NCBI GenBank assembly: GCA_023405815.1
Contig: JAEXXM010000010.1
Coordinates: 71,644 to 135,643 of the forward strand
Source: Pseudomonadota bacterium
Lineage (GTDB): Bacteria; Pseudomonadota; Alphaproteobacteria; Rhizobiales; Hyphomicrobiaceae
Reading direction: 5' to 3'
Length of the DNA: 64,000 nucleotides
In this document: piece by piece, positions 35,001 through 43,780 of the stretch
Layout of the letters: each line of letters begins with the position of its first letter
Position numbering within the stretch: the stretch's first letter is position 1
Translations under genes and position numbers: made by a program
Notes under the pieces: model-generated
Database searches by the model: none
What the model saw: only the letters and a program-made list of their open reading frames with translations
What the model was told of the DNA's origin: nothing

Positions 35001-35398
35001 AATTGCGGGAACTTCGTCTCGAGCTCGACCGCCAGCAGTTCAGCGAGACCAATTTGCGCCAGGCCTGGAAGCAGGCGAAGAACGAGGATATTGCGGCCTC
35101 CATCATCGGTTTCGTGCGACAGGCGGCCCTCAAAGAGCCGCTCATGCCCTACGATCAGCGCGTCGATCGCGCGCTTGCCACGATCCTCAAGTCACGGCCC
35201 TGGACCGATCCGCAGCGCCAATGGCTGCAGCGCATCGGCGAGCAGCTCAAGAAGGAGCTCGTCGTCGACCGCCAGGCCCTCGACGACGAGCCCTTCCGTC
35301 AGCATGGCGGCTTCAACCGACTCAACCGACAATTTAACGGGGAGCTGGAAACGATCCTCTCCCGGATCAGTGAGGAACTATGGCGAGCGGCGAGCTGA
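32015..35398 (+). CDS. hsdR: Type I restriction enzyme, HsdR subunit
   Basis: This 1127-aa subunit cuts and translocates DNA. N-terminal helical DUF4145-like region and a coiled coil (residues 150-240) lead to the nuclease part (ADYALFIGTTLVAVVEAKRKRK, with the E-x-K of the PD-(D/E)xK site). Helicase motifs follow: MATGTGKTKLAIAF, VDECHRGYT, KVGLTATPA and LTTGIDVPSITNLVF. I chose the ATG at 32015 (MSGRGSNFDFLNAYD) as the upstream 34 residues look unrelated. It overlaps hsdM by 19 bp. Confidence 0.95.
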   Translation: MSGRGSNFDFLNAYDAQLPRLGALAERYFHDDPNTCLIKLRQFAELLAQQLAARMGLFTSADEPFADLLVRLRTERIMPREAGDLFHQLRIAGNKAAHAHQDDHATALTSLKIARELAIWFHITFGRDAKWKPGPFVPPRPPADASAELRTEIERLNGELRASQSAAERARSEADALLRAKETAEETARREAEERAVWEKLAQEAETGKLALAAELAQLQQTAVATPPTVIAALQEQAEAAAREIDLDEAATRAIIDRQLAARGWLADTRTLTYAGGARPAKGQNMAIAEWPTASGPADYALFIGTTLVAVVEAKRKRKNVSAALGQSERYSKGVKLGQEEQFAGGPWGDFKVPFLFATNGRPYLKQIETESGIWFRDARHPGNHARPLTDWFTPEGLKAELAIDRVKADAALKAEPFNFGFDLRPYQRRAIETLEARLAEGRREMLAAMATGTGKTKLAIAFLYRVLAAGRFRRVCFVVDRSALGTQTKDEFSTTKVVGPRAFADIFGLKGLEDITPDLDTRVHICTIQGLVKRVLYASDPADVPPIDQYDLMLVDECHRGYTLDREMSDQELGFRSEDDYISKYRRVLEHFDAVKVGLTATPALHTVQIFGDPVFTYSYREAVIDGWLIDHEPPYRIATELSEGGITFRKDEQLEIFDTRTGTIDLTHAPDELHYEVEEFNRKVITVPFNRTVCEELVKHIDPGLPGKTLIFAVSRGHADIIVDELKKAYTAAGIPVEDAAIKRLTGDVDQVQTHIRSFRNDSNPKIAVTVDLLTTGIDVPSITNLVFIRRVNSRILYEQMLGRATRLCPDIGKETFRIFDAVDLYRNLQDVTAMKPVVVNPKITIEQLMKELAEASDDTHRAAIRDQLIVKLRRRLKKIPEEARRRYEAEAGETPEATLKRIETSGTTDLADWVRTKPNLGLILDWNPEGTGGSYLPISNHPDQVKAVTRGYGDADRPEDFLDNFTTFVRANLNKIAALTVVVQRPRDLTRQQLRELRLELDRQQFSETNLRQAWKQAKNEDIAASIIGFVRQAALKEPLMPYDQRVDRALATILKSRPWTDPQRQWLQRIGEQLKKELVVDRQALDDEPFRQHGGFNRLNRQFNGELETILSRISEELWRAAS

Positions 35399-36882
35399 CC
35401 CGCACAACTGTTACGACCGGCGACATCGTCGCCAAGCTCTGGAACCTCTGCCACGTGCTGCGCGACGACGGCATCACGTACAACGAGTACGTGACGGAGC
35501 TCACCTATCTCCTCTTCCTCAAGATGCTGGCCGAGACGGGCCATGAGGAGAAGCTGCCCAAGGGCTACCGGTGGGCGGAGCTTGCGCGGCGCACCGGCAT
35601 GGACCAGCTCACCTATTACCGTCAGCTCATGCTCGACCTTGGCAATCCGGGGCACGTGAAGGACCCGACGGTGCTGGCCATCTTCTCGGATGCGCAGACC
35701 AAGCTGCGCAAGCCCACTAACCTCAAATCGCTCACGACCGACATCGACCAGCTCGACTGGTTCTCCGCGCGCGAGGAAGGGCTTGGCAACCTCTATGAAG
35801 GGCTCCTCGAAAAGAATGCCGCCGAGAAGAAATCGGGCGCCGGGCAGTACTTCACGCCGCGCCCCCTGATCGACTGCATGGTGCGGCTCATGAAGCCGAA
35901 GCCCGGCGAGATCATCCAGGACCCGGCCGCGGGAACCGGCGGCTTCATCGTCGCTGCCGACCGCTACATCAAGGATGCCACCGACGATCTCTTCAAACTG
36001 CCGAAGGAGAAGGCGGCGTTTCAGCGCCGGCAGGCCTACACCGGCGCAGAGCTCGTGCCCGACACGCACCGCCTCCTACTCATGAACCTGATGCTGCACG
36101 GCATCGAGTGCCCCATCGAATGTGGCGACTCGCTCTCGCCCACCGGCGAGGGGCTCGGCAAGGCAGATCTCATCCTCACCAATCCTCCCTTCGGCACCAA
36201 GAAGGGGGGCGGGCGGCCGACGCGCGCGGATTTCTCGATCACCGCCGACACGTCCAACAAGCAGCTCGCCTTCGTCGAGCACATCGTGCGCGCGCTGACG
36301 CCCGGCGGCCGCGCCGCCGTCGTGGTGCCCGACAACGTGCTGTTCGAGGACAATACGGGGCGACGCCTGCGCACCTGGCTCATGAACCTCTGCGACTTGC
36401 ACACCATCTTGCGCCTGCCGACCGGCATCTTCTATGCGCAGGGCGTCAAGACCAACGTGCTGTTTTTCACGCGCGGCAAGACCGACACCGGCAACACCAA
36501 AGCCGTGTGGGTCTATGATCTGCGCGCCAACATGCCGGCCTTCGGCAAGACGCGTCCCTTGAAGGTCGAGGACTTCGCCGCGTTCGAGTTGGCGTTCGGT
36601 GATGACCCCTACGGCAAGTCGAAGCGCAAGGATGAAGGCGAGGAAGGCCGGTTCCGCTGCTTTACGCGCAAGCAGATCGAGGACCGCAACGACAACCTCG
36701 ACATCGCGTGGCTGCGCGACACGGAGGCCGAGGCCGAAGAAGGCCTGACCGAGCCCGAAGACATCGCCGCCGCCATTATCGGCCACCTGAAGGCCGCACT
36801 CGGCGAGATCGAGGAACTGAGCGAGGAACTGGAGGGGGAGGACGAAGCAGCGACAGCCCCCACCAAGGAGGCTGCGGAATGA
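35380..36882 (+). CDS. hsdM: Type I restriction-modification methyltransferase, HsdM subunit
   Basis: This 500-aa N6-adenine methyltransferase has the helical HsdM N-domain (residues 10-150), AdoMet motif I DPAAGTGGFIVAADRY and catalytic motif NPPFGTKKGG. The C-terminal helical part ends in an acidic tail. It acts with HsdS to methylate host sites and with HsdR to restrict. The ATG lies inside the hsdR end, and its TGA overlaps the hsdS ATG (ATGA). Confidence 0.96.
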   Translation: MASGELTRTTVTTGDIVAKLWNLCHVLRDDGITYNEYVTELTYLLFLKMLAETGHEEKLPKGYRWAELARRTGMDQLTYYRQLMLDLGNPGHVKDPTVLAIFSDAQTKLRKPTNLKSLTTDIDQLDWFSAREEGLGNLYEGLLEKNAAEKKSGAGQYFTPRPLIDCMVRLMKPKPGEIIQDPAAGTGGFIVAADRYIKDATDDLFKLPKEKAAFQRRQAYTGAELVPDTHRLLLMNLMLHGIECPIECGDSLSPTGEGLGKADLILTNPPFGTKKGGGRPTRADFSITADTSNKQLAFVEHIVRALTPGGRAAVVVPDNVLFEDNTGRRLRTWLMNLCDLHTILRLPTGIFYAQGVKTNVLFFTRGKTDTGNTKAVWVYDLRANMPAFGKTRPLKVEDFAAFELAFGDDPYGKSKRKDEGEEGRFRCFTRKQIEDRNDNLDIAWLRDTEAEAEEGLTEPEDIAAAIIGHLKAALGEIEELSEELEGEDEAATAPTKEAAE

Positions 36883-38327
36883 GCGAGCTTCCGAACGGGT
36901 GGGCTCTCGCAACGCTCCAAGAGCTTGCGGGACCGAATGGGCTAATGGACGACGGAGACTGGATCGAAAGCAAGGACCAAGACCCCGATGGCGACGTGCG
37001 CCTCATTCAGCTTGCAGACATCGGCGATGGCCACTTCATCGACAAATCTAAACGCTATCTGACAAGTGCCAAAGCAACTGCACTGCGCTGCACACATCTC
37101 CAGCCTGGCGATCTGCTCATTGCTCGGATGCCCGATCCACTCGGCCGCTCTTGCATTTTTCCTGATATCGGCATGCCCTCTGTAACGGCCGTCGATGTAT
37201 GCATCTGGCGGGCCGCGCCCGATACAATCGATGCGCGTTGGCTTATGCACTTCGTGAATTCACCTGAAGTCCGAGATGCGATCCAATCACAGGCCAGCGG
37301 AACAACTCGTCAGCGCGTATCAGGTGGCAATCTCAAGCGATTGCCAGTGCCGGTTCCGCCCGCGCAAGAGCAGCGCCGCATCGTCGCGAAGCTCGACAGC
37401 CTCCGCGCCCGCTCGTCCCGCGCCCGCCAGGAACTCGACCATATCCCCAAGCTCATCGAGCGCTACAAGCAGGCCATCCTCGCCAAGGCCTTTTCGGGCG
37501 AGCTGACCGCGGATTGGCGCGCGATTCATGGCGGCACCCTGGACAACTCCTACAGTCCGTCAGGTATCGACGGGCGTATTGCCTCAGAACTACCAGACCT
37601 CCCCGACGCTTGGGCCTGGACCTCTATTGATCAAGTAGCAGTCGTAACTGGTGGGCTAACCAAAAACCGCAAGCGCACCGAGATTACGAGTAAAGCAAAA
37701 TACCTTCGCGTTGCGAACGTCTACGCCAACGAGTTGCGTCTCGACGACGTAGCGGAGATTGGGTGCACGACCGGCGAGCTTGAAAAAACGCGTCTCGCTG
37801 ATGGCGACCTGTTGATTGTCGAAGGCAACGGCAGTCTTGATCAGATTGGGCGCGTGGCGCTGTGGAGTGGTCAGATCGCCGATTGCTCTCACCAAAATCA
37901 TATCATTCGCGCTCGACCTCGGCCTGCTACGGTCCCGAAATATGCTCTCTACTGGCTGCTCTCGCCAGTGGGCAGAACTGCGATAGAGCGCGTAGCCTCA
38001 TCGTCATCGGGACTTCACACCCTAAGCATCTCCAAAGTATCTTCCCTGCCTATTCCCATGTGCGGAGAGCGCGAACAAGAGGACATCGTGCGTCGCGTCG
38101 ACCATGGCTTTGCTTGGCTCGACAAGATCGCCACCGAACACGCCCGCGCCGCTCATCTCCTGCCCAAGCTCGATCAAGCCATCCTCGCCAAGGCCTTCCG
38201 CGGCGAACTCGTCCCCCAAGACCCGAACGACGAGCCGGCGTCGGAACTGCTGGAGCGGATAAAGGCGGAGCGGGAAGGGGCCGACGTGACAGCGGTAGGA
38301 CGTCATGGCCGTCGTCAGAAAAATTGA
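36879..38327 (+). CDS. hsdS: Type I restriction-modification specificity subunit HsdS
   Basis: This 482-aa protein sets the DNA target. It has two target-recognition domains (about residues 5-165 and 235-400), each followed by a conserved helical spacer: IVAKLDSLRARSSRARQEL...QAILAKAFSGELT, and LPKLDQAILAKAFRGELVPQ. The repeated QAILAKAF-GEL boxes allow half-subunit recombination. The last 23 bp overlap the start of the Gabija gene gajA, which links the two systems in one transcript. Confidence 0.95.
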   Translation: MSELPNGWALATLQELAGPNGLMDDGDWIESKDQDPDGDVRLIQLADIGDGHFIDKSKRYLTSAKATALRCTHLQPGDLLIARMPDPLGRSCIFPDIGMPSVTAVDVCIWRAAPDTIDARWLMHFVNSPEVRDAIQSQASGTTRQRVSGGNLKRLPVPVPPAQEQRRIVAKLDSLRARSSRARQELDHIPKLIERYKQAILAKAFSGELTADWRAIHGGTLDNSYSPSGIDGRIASELPDLPDAWAWTSIDQVAVVTGGLTKNRKRTEITSKAKYLRVANVYANELRLDDVAEIGCTTGELEKTRLADGDLLIVEGNGSLDQIGRVALWSGQIADCSHQNHIIRARPRPATVPKYALYWLLSPVGRTAIERVASSSSGLHTLSISKVSSLPIPMCGEREQEDIVRRVDHGFAWLDKIATEHARAAHLLPKLDQAILAKAFRGELVPQDPNDEPASELLERIKAEREGADVTAVGRHGRRQKN

Positions 38328-40014
38328 GATCCGAAATTTCCGTGGCATCGTTTCGCTCGACTGGTGTCCCGGCGAAGGGATCAATTGCCTCATCGGCCCC
38401 GGCGACAGCGGCAAGACCACCATCCTTGATGCAATCGACCTGTGCCTTGGTGCTCGCCGTAACCTCTCGCTGAATGACGCCGACTTCCATGGCCTCGACG
38501 TTACTAAGCCAATCGTGATCTCGATCACTGTCGGCGCACTCAGCGACAGCCTCAAGAACCTCGAATCCTATGGCCTTTATCTGCGTGGGTTCGACGCGAA
38601 GACCGGCACCCTGCATGACGAGCCAGACGTCGGCCGCGAAACTGTCCTAACGGTTCGACTGACCGTTGCAGCCGATCTTGAGCCGTCCTGGACTCTCGTC
38701 TCCGATCGTGCTGAGCAGCAAGGCCAATCGCGCGGCTTGAGCTGGTCTGATAGAGCGCTCGTAAGCCCAACCCGGCTCGGTGCCTATGCCGACCACAATC
38801 TGAGCTGGGGAAGGACATCCGTCCTCAACAAGATCTCTGACGAGACCATCGCCGCCTCTGCGGCCCTGGCGGAACTTGCCCGCAACGCCCGGGACGCGTT
38901 TGGACAACAGGCAGAGACAGGCCTGCCCACGGCCCTGGCCACCGTGCACAGGACAGCCACGCAGTTGGGTGTCCCTGTGGGCACGGCGGTCAAGGCCATG
39001 CTCGACTCCCAGTCTGTGTCCTTTTCCGGCGGGACAATCTCGCTTCATGATGAACACGGCGTGCCGCTGAAGGGTCTCGGTCTCGGGTCAAAGCGCCTGC
39101 TCGTTGCCGGTCTGCAGCGCGCAGCCGCCGCAACAATCCCCATTGTTCTGGTTGATGAGATCGAGCACGGGCTTGAACCGCACCGCGTTATCCGCCTCAT
39201 CGACGCTCTTGGCGCAAAAGAAGCGAAGCCTCCGTTGCAGGTATTCCTGACGACGCACTCGCCCGTCGCTGTGCGGGAGTTGAGCGCTAGCCAGCTCTAT
39301 GTCGTCCGCACGACAAATGCTGGTTGTCATGTTCGCCGCGCCATCGACAGTGGAGACGTACAGGGTACGATCCGGCTCTTCCCGGACGCACTCTTGGCCT
39401 GCTCTATTCTCGTCTGCGAGGGAGCGACCGAGATCGGGCTCATTCGTGGCCTCGATCAATACCGATGCGCCAGCGGTAACGCCTCGCTTACGGCTTGCGC
39501 TGCTGCGATTGTCGACGGGGGCGGCGACAGCGTGTTCAAGCGTGCCCGGGCTTTCCAGAAGCTTGGCTACCGCACCGCCGTCCTGCACGATAGCGACACG
39601 GTCCCCACGCCCGACTTGAAGGCCGACTTCGAGACGAACGGCGGAACGACGTATGCGTGGCAGGCCCCACGCTCTATCGAGGAAGAGCTTTTCCAGTCCC
39701 TGTCCGACGACGCGGCTTTGGCCCTTCTCGAAGATGCCGTCACACGCCGTGGTGAAAAGACGATCGATGACCAAATTCGGTCCGAGTCAGCAGCAAAGCA
39801 TACTCTCGCGTCATGCCGAGCGACGTTGACTCCCGAAGCCCGCGCTACGCTCGGAAAGGCCTCCAAAGGGAAAAAATCTGGTTGGTACAAGTCCATCACC
39901 GATATGGAAGTTGCTGCTCGCGACATCGTCGGACCCGATCTGGATAAATGCGCAGCCCCGTTTCAAGAAACGATCGCCGCAGTATTCAAGTGGATTGCTG
40001 ATGGTGCCAGATGA
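38305..40014 (+). CDS. gajA: Gabija GajA: OLD-family ATPase/TOPRIM nuclease
   Basis: This 569-aa protein joins an ABC-type ATPase (MAVVRKIEIRNFRGI; Walker A GPGDSGKTTIL at residues 31-41; LVDEIEHGLEPHR as Walker B; LTTHSPVAV switch) to a C-terminal TOPRIM nuclease (LVCEGATEIGLIRGL near residue 370, then VLHDSD). It is an OLD-like DNA endonuclease held inactive by nucleotides until infection lowers them. Length is close to known GajA proteins. It overlaps hsdS by 23 bp and gajB by 14 bp. Confidence 0.88.
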   Translation: MAVVRKIEIRNFRGIVSLDWCPGEGINCLIGPGDSGKTTILDAIDLCLGARRNLSLNDADFHGLDVTKPIVISITVGALSDSLKNLESYGLYLRGFDAKTGTLHDEPDVGRETVLTVRLTVAADLEPSWTLVSDRAEQQGQSRGLSWSDRALVSPTRLGAYADHNLSWGRTSVLNKISDETIAASAALAELARNARDAFGQQAETGLPTALATVHRTATQLGVPVGTAVKAMLDSQSVSFSGGTISLHDEHGVPLKGLGLGSKRLLVAGLQRAAAATIPIVLVDEIEHGLEPHRVIRLIDALGAKEAKPPLQVFLTTHSPVAVRELSASQLYVVRTTNAGCHVRRAIDSGDVQGTIRLFPDALLACSILVCEGATEIGLIRGLDQYRCASGNASLTACAAAIVDGGGDSVFKRARAFQKLGYRTAVLHDSDTVPTPDLKADFETNGGTTYAWQAPRSIEEELFQSLSDDAALALLEDAVTRRGEKTIDDQIRSESAAKHTLASCRATLTPEARATLGKASKGKKSGWYKSITDMEVAARDIVGPDLDKCAAPFQETIAAVFKWIADGAR

Positions 40015-41422
40015 TATCGACCTGCTGACCGTTGACCGCGGCCTTGTGATTGCGCCGGCTGGCTGTGGCAAGACGCAACTCATCGTTCGCGCGCTCAGCA
40101 GACATACTGGCTCGAAGCCGATACTTGTATTGACTCATACGAATGCAGGCGTCGCTGCGCTGCGCAGCCGCCTCGACCGGGAGCGTATCCCGTCAACATC
40201 CTACAGGCTGTCTACAATCGATGGGCTCGCCATTAAGCTTGTCCGGACGTTTCCAGCCACGACAAACATCACAGAAACCCAGCTCTCGGCTGAGAAAATC
40301 CCCTATACGGCTATCAAGAAGGCCGCCTGCAACGTACTGAAAACGCCCCGCATCTATGACGTCATTCGGGCGACCTATGCGCGGCTTTTCGTCGATGAGT
40401 ACCAGGATTGCTCATCGTGGCAGCACGGCATCGTCTACTACCTTTCCCACGTACTTCCAACGTGTGTGCTCGGTGATCAATTGCAAGCCATCTTCGATTT
40501 TGCCGACGATGGTCTTGCTGACTGGGATAAGCACGTTGGCGGGCACTTCCCGCTTGTTGCTGAGTTGAAAACCCCCTGGCGATGGATCAATGCAGGTGCC
40601 CAAGATCTCGGCGAATGGGTTCTCGACGCTCGCCGCAATCTTCTGTCTGGAAAGAAGGTTGATTTGCGAAATGTACCTGACGCCGTCGAGTGGGTCCAGC
40701 TGGATGGATCAAACAACGATCGCGCGAAACAGTTGAGGGCTGGACGCACAAGACCGCCCACACCTAATGGGCACGTCCTGATCATTGCCGACAGCACTAA
40801 GCCTGCGAAACATCAGCGTTTAGCAAGTCAGATTCCCGGCGCCATCGTTGTCGAATCGGTCGATCTCCGCGACCTCGTGTCGTTTGCCTCGAACCTGGAC
40901 ATTCAAAAACCCGAGGCGATTAAAGTGATCGCCGAGTTCGCAGCCAGCCTTATGACTGCAACAGCGCCAGACGACTTTCTGCGCCGCCTTGACACTATCC
41001 GGGCGGGCCGATCCCGGAAAGACATCAGTGCTCTTGAGCAAGCTGCTATGGATTTCGCGGCCGCCCCCACCTATGGCGGGGTCGCGCGGCTCCTTGCCGA
41101 GTTCAACGCGGAGGTTGGTGTGCGCGTCCACCGCCCTCTCGTACTCAGAGCCTGCATCCGTGCGCTGAACGACTGTGCGAAGCCGGGCGGCCCGACCTTT
41201 CGTGAGGCGGCCGTTCGTGCACGAGAGCAAAACCGAATGGTGGGCCGCTCCGTGCCGAAGAGGGGAGTCGGCAGCACGCTGCTTTTGAAGGGCTTAGAAG
41301 CCGAGGTCTGTGTTGTCGTCGAAGGTGACGACTTGAACGCCAAGAACCTCTACGTAGCCATTACCCGGGGCTCAAACCGCCTCGTCATCTGCTCCCGTAG
41401 CCCGATCCTCCCGGCAAGATGA
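40001..41422 (+). CDS. gajB: Gabija GajB: UvrD-like helicase
   Basis: This 473-aa protein is a compact superfamily-1 helicase: Walker A IAPAGCGKTQLI at about residues 18-29, motif Ia VLTHTNAGVAALRSRL, motif II FVDEYQDCSSWQ, motif III LGDQLQAIFDF, and C-terminal KGLEAEVCVV and NLYVAITRGSNRL (motifs V-VI). With the preceding OLD/TOPRIM gene it fits Gabija, where GajB is thought to sense DNA ends and cooperate with GajA. The ATG at 40001 lies inside the end of gajA. Confidence 0.88.
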   Translation: MVPDDIDLLTVDRGLVIAPAGCGKTQLIVRALSRHTGSKPILVLTHTNAGVAALRSRLDRERIPSTSYRLSTIDGLAIKLVRTFPATTNITETQLSAEKIPYTAIKKAACNVLKTPRIYDVIRATYARLFVDEYQDCSSWQHGIVYYLSHVLPTCVLGDQLQAIFDFADDGLADWDKHVGGHFPLVAELKTPWRWINAGAQDLGEWVLDARRNLLSGKKVDLRNVPDAVEWVQLDGSNNDRAKQLRAGRTRPPTPNGHVLIIADSTKPAKHQRLASQIPGAIVVESVDLRDLVSFASNLDIQKPEAIKVIAEFAASLMTATAPDDFLRRLDTIRAGRSRKDISALEQAAMDFAAAPTYGGVARLLAEFNAEVGVRVHRPLVLRACIRALNDCAKPGGPTFREAAVRAREQNRMVGRSVPKRGVGSTLLLKGLEAEVCVVVEGDDLNAKNLYVAITRGSNRLVICSRSPILPAR

Positions 41423-41432
41423 GTTTCTGGCT

Positions 41433-42590
41433 CTACTCAAAGGCTGGAAGATTGCCACGCCGCATCAGCTTGGCCATGTCCGGCCGGAGAACAACGCGGT
41501 CCCGGTCATTCCAACGCGCGGCATGCTCGAGACGGAACACGCCATTGGCGGCTTCGGCCTCCAAGTGGAATGCGCTGTCTTCGTGGTTACCCCATCGATC
41601 AAGCGCATCGAACAGAGTGATTGAAAAGAATTCGGCAAATCGGTCCAAACGCTCGGCGAGCCGCACATAGCCTGCGGCGCAATCGTGTAGGATCGCAACC
41701 GCAGCTTCTAGCCGTTCCAGACTTTCAGAGGCATCGCATGCCCACAGGAACGCCTCATCACTCGACCGAAGCTGCGGCAAATCCGTTAACTTGTTCAACA
41801 ACTCTCGCAGCTCCTTCATCGGCTCGAACTTCGCGTAGAGCGCCGTCGTATCCGGAAAATGACCGAACACTTCCTCTATCGCATCATAATCGCTGTCTGC
41901 CTTACCAAAGCCTCTCGGTCCCACAGACCTGGCGTCCTCCTTCGTTTTGGTCTTCTCGCGCACGATCGACACGCTGATCGCACCGCCGGCCGATTTCATC
42001 TGTCGCAATTTCGCGTGGATGCGTGGCGCGCTCTTCCGAAGCTGCTCATGCAAGCGCTCGGCCTCAGTAGCGGCGTCTTCGAGCGCGGTTAGAGCCACGA
42101 GCATCGACAAAGCCTTCGGCAGATTCTTGTGCAGGAACTCGACCGCGACCCGCTCCCGCTCAACCAGATCGAAAGCCGCCTTGGCCTCCGCGTACTGCGT
42201 CCCGCCGAAGACAGTGTCCCCACACTCCGGCCCGATGGCTCTAATCGCGCACTCGTCGGGGTACCATGTCAGGTAGCCATCATGCAGGTACTTCGGGCTC
42301 TCCGGCGAGCAGATGGGACACGGCGCCATCTCGCCGTCGCGGCGCTTCTTCCGGTCGATCGAGAACCGCCGCAAGAAGACCGGCCGCGAGTCACTCCGCG
42401 GCTTCGTCGTCGTGATCGATGGAAAGCTCTCCGGCTCCCCAGCCTCGCGCACATGCTGCACGAACGCGTCAATCACCGCGTCGCTCGGACGTGTAGAGAA
42501 CTCTCCGGGAGTTGGTAGGCGGGCTCCGGTCGCGCCACGCGATACACCATGCGTGCCGTCTCGCCTCAGCTTCGTCTGGCGTCGAGACAC
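41433..42590 (-). CDS. Zinc-finger-like protein convergent with Gabija, unknown function
   Basis: This 385-aa protein has four possible zinc ligands in two pairs (APCPICSPES near residue 92 and DECAIRAIGPECGD near 115), followed by a long helical part to the end. No catalytic motif is visible. The GTG start at 42590 has GAGGTG just upstream. It ends 10 bp from the gajB stop in the opposite direction. It could be a DNA-binding regulator or an accessory factor of the adjacent defence genes; I cannot say more. Confidence 0.65.
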   Translation of the reverse strand: MSRRQTKLRRDGTHGVSRGATGARLPTPGEFSTRPSDAVIDAFVQHVREAGEPESFPSITTTKPRSDSRPVFLRRFSIDRKKRRDGEMAPCPICSPESPKYLHDGYLTWYPDECAIRAIGPECGDTVFGGTQYAEAKAAFDLVERERVAVEFLHKNLPKALSMLVALTALEDAATEAERLHEQLRKSAPRIHAKLRQMKSAGGAISVSIVREKTKTKEDARSVGPRGFGKADSDYDAIEEVFGHFPDTTALYAKFEPMKELRELLNKLTDLPQLRSSDEAFLWACDASESLERLEAAVAILHDCAAGYVRLAERLDRFAEFFSITLFDALDRWGNHEDSAFHLEAEAANGVFRLEHAARWNDRDRVVLRPDMAKLMRRGNLPAFE

Positions 42591-42690
42591 TGTGCACCTC
42601 GTCTATGGCAAGTCCATCGGCGCGCGCGCCTTCGCCGTAGGCAGCCGCAGCCATGCGGCTCTAAGAAGTCTTGACTAAGCGATTCGCTTA

Positions 42691-42728
42691 TTGCATTTGT
42701 TGCACTTATTGCACATATTCGATATGCT
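42691..42728 (+). promoter_or_regulatory. Promoter with triple 9-bp repeats for the HTH/PIN operon
   Basis: TTGCATTTG TTGCACTTA TTGCACATA are three tandem 9-bp units starting at 42691, 42700 and 42709. The middle TTGCAC (42700-42705) is 17 bp from TATGCT (42723-42728), which makes a plausible -35/-10 pair. The repeats would then be an operator covering the promoter. The antitoxin HTH protein encoded downstream is the natural binder. Confidence 0.55.
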
Positions 42729-42763
42729 GGATTGGTGTCAAGCGTAAAGAACGGAGCAGGAAC

Positions 42764-43210
42764 ATGGCCCGCCGCCTCAACCCGAACACCCCCGTCGTGC
42801 CCTCGGCCGCGTCGGTGGAATTTGCATCCAAGCTCGTCCGGGAGCTGGAGGCCGATTCCGCGCGGTTTGTGATTCAGGACCGCGAGACGGGGGCCGAGTT
42901 CGAGATCGATGAGACCGTTTTCGACCTCTTCCGTCAGCTCCTCATCACGTTCGCGAACAACCGTGCCGTCTCGCTCATCCCTTACGATCACGAGCTCACC
43001 ACGCACCAGGCTGCACGTTTTCTGAATGTCTCACGACCGTTCCTCGTGAAGCTGCTCGACGAGGGACAGATCTCCCATCGCAAGGTCGGCACGCATCGCC
43101 GCGTGCGGCTGGAGGATCTTCTCTCCTATCGTGAGAAAACCGCCGCCTCGGCTGAAAAGGCCAAGGAAGAGCTCGCCAAGATCAGTCAGGAACTCGACAT
43201 GGGGTATTAA
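42764..43210 (+). CDS. HTH antitoxin of a PIN-domain module
   Basis: This 148-aa protein (MARRLNPNTPVVPSAASVEF) has a C-terminal excisionase/MerR-like HTH: HELTTHQAARFLNVSRPFLVKLLDEGQISHRKVGTHRRVRLEDLLSY, then a helical tail. Such proteins neutralise and repress a following PIN toxin. GGAGCAGG precedes the ATG. Its stop abuts the next start with no gap. Confidence 0.88.
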   Translation: MARRLNPNTPVVPSAASVEFASKLVRELEADSARFVIQDRETGAEFEIDETVFDLFRQLLITFANNRAVSLIPYDHELTTHQAARFLNVSRPFLVKLLDEGQISHRKVGTHRRVRLEDLLSYREKTAASAEKAKEELAKISQELDMGY

Positions 43211-43780
43211 GTGCCGGGTTTCACTGCGCTCCTCGACGCCTGCGTGCTCTATCCGGCACCCGTTCGCGATCTCCTCATCGAGACTGCGAACACCCACGTC
43301 TATCGGGCAAGATGGAGCGACCACATCCACGAGGAATGGATCGCCAATGTCCTCAAGCACAATCCGAAGGCAACACCCGAGGCTCTTTCCCGCACGCGAG
43401 CGCTCATGAATGAGGCGGTTCCGGACGCACTTGTCCGCGGATACGAGCCACTCATCGAGTCGATTGTCCTGCCTGATCCAAGAGACCGGCACGTTCTCGC
43501 GGCTGCCATCGTGGGCCGCGCCGACGTTATCGTCACGGCAAACCTCAAGCATTTTCCGCCGGAAGCTCTCGCCCCGTACGGCATGGAGGCACAGCATCCC
43601 GATGAGTTCCTGATGCATCAGCGCGACCTCAACCACGAGCGCTTCATTCAGTGCGTCAAGCGCATCCGCGGCCGGCTCGCCAATCCGCCAAGAACACCGG
43701 AGGAGTACACCGAAAGCCTCCGCAAGTGTCAGCTTGTCCTCGTGGCCGATGCCGTCGAAAGTGTCCGCGGTCTGATCTGA
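43211..43780 (+). CDS. PIN-domain toxin (RNase)
   Basis: This 189-aa protein starts MPGFTALLDACVLYPAPVRDL, where the first catalytic Asp lies, and keeps later acidic residues in DPRDRHVLAAAIVGRADVIVTANLKHFP. The segment resembles VapC-type ribonucleases with a longer C-terminus than VapC. GTG start at 43211. Paired with the HTH antitoxin before it. Confidence 0.88.
   Translation: MPGFTALLDACVLYPAPVRDLLIETANTHVYRARWSDHIHEEWIANVLKHNPKATPEALSRTRALMNEAVPDALVRGYEPLIESIVLPDPRDRHVLAAAIVGRADVIVTANLKHFPPEALAPYGMEAQHPDEFLMHQRDLNHERFIQCVKRIRGRLANPPRTPEEYTESLRKCQLVLVADAVESVRGLI

Noticed and set aside
33008..35002. 664-aa open frame opposite hsdR
   Set aside because: It lies wholly antisense to a clear HsdR gene with all helicase motifs; the frame stays open because of GC-biased codon use.
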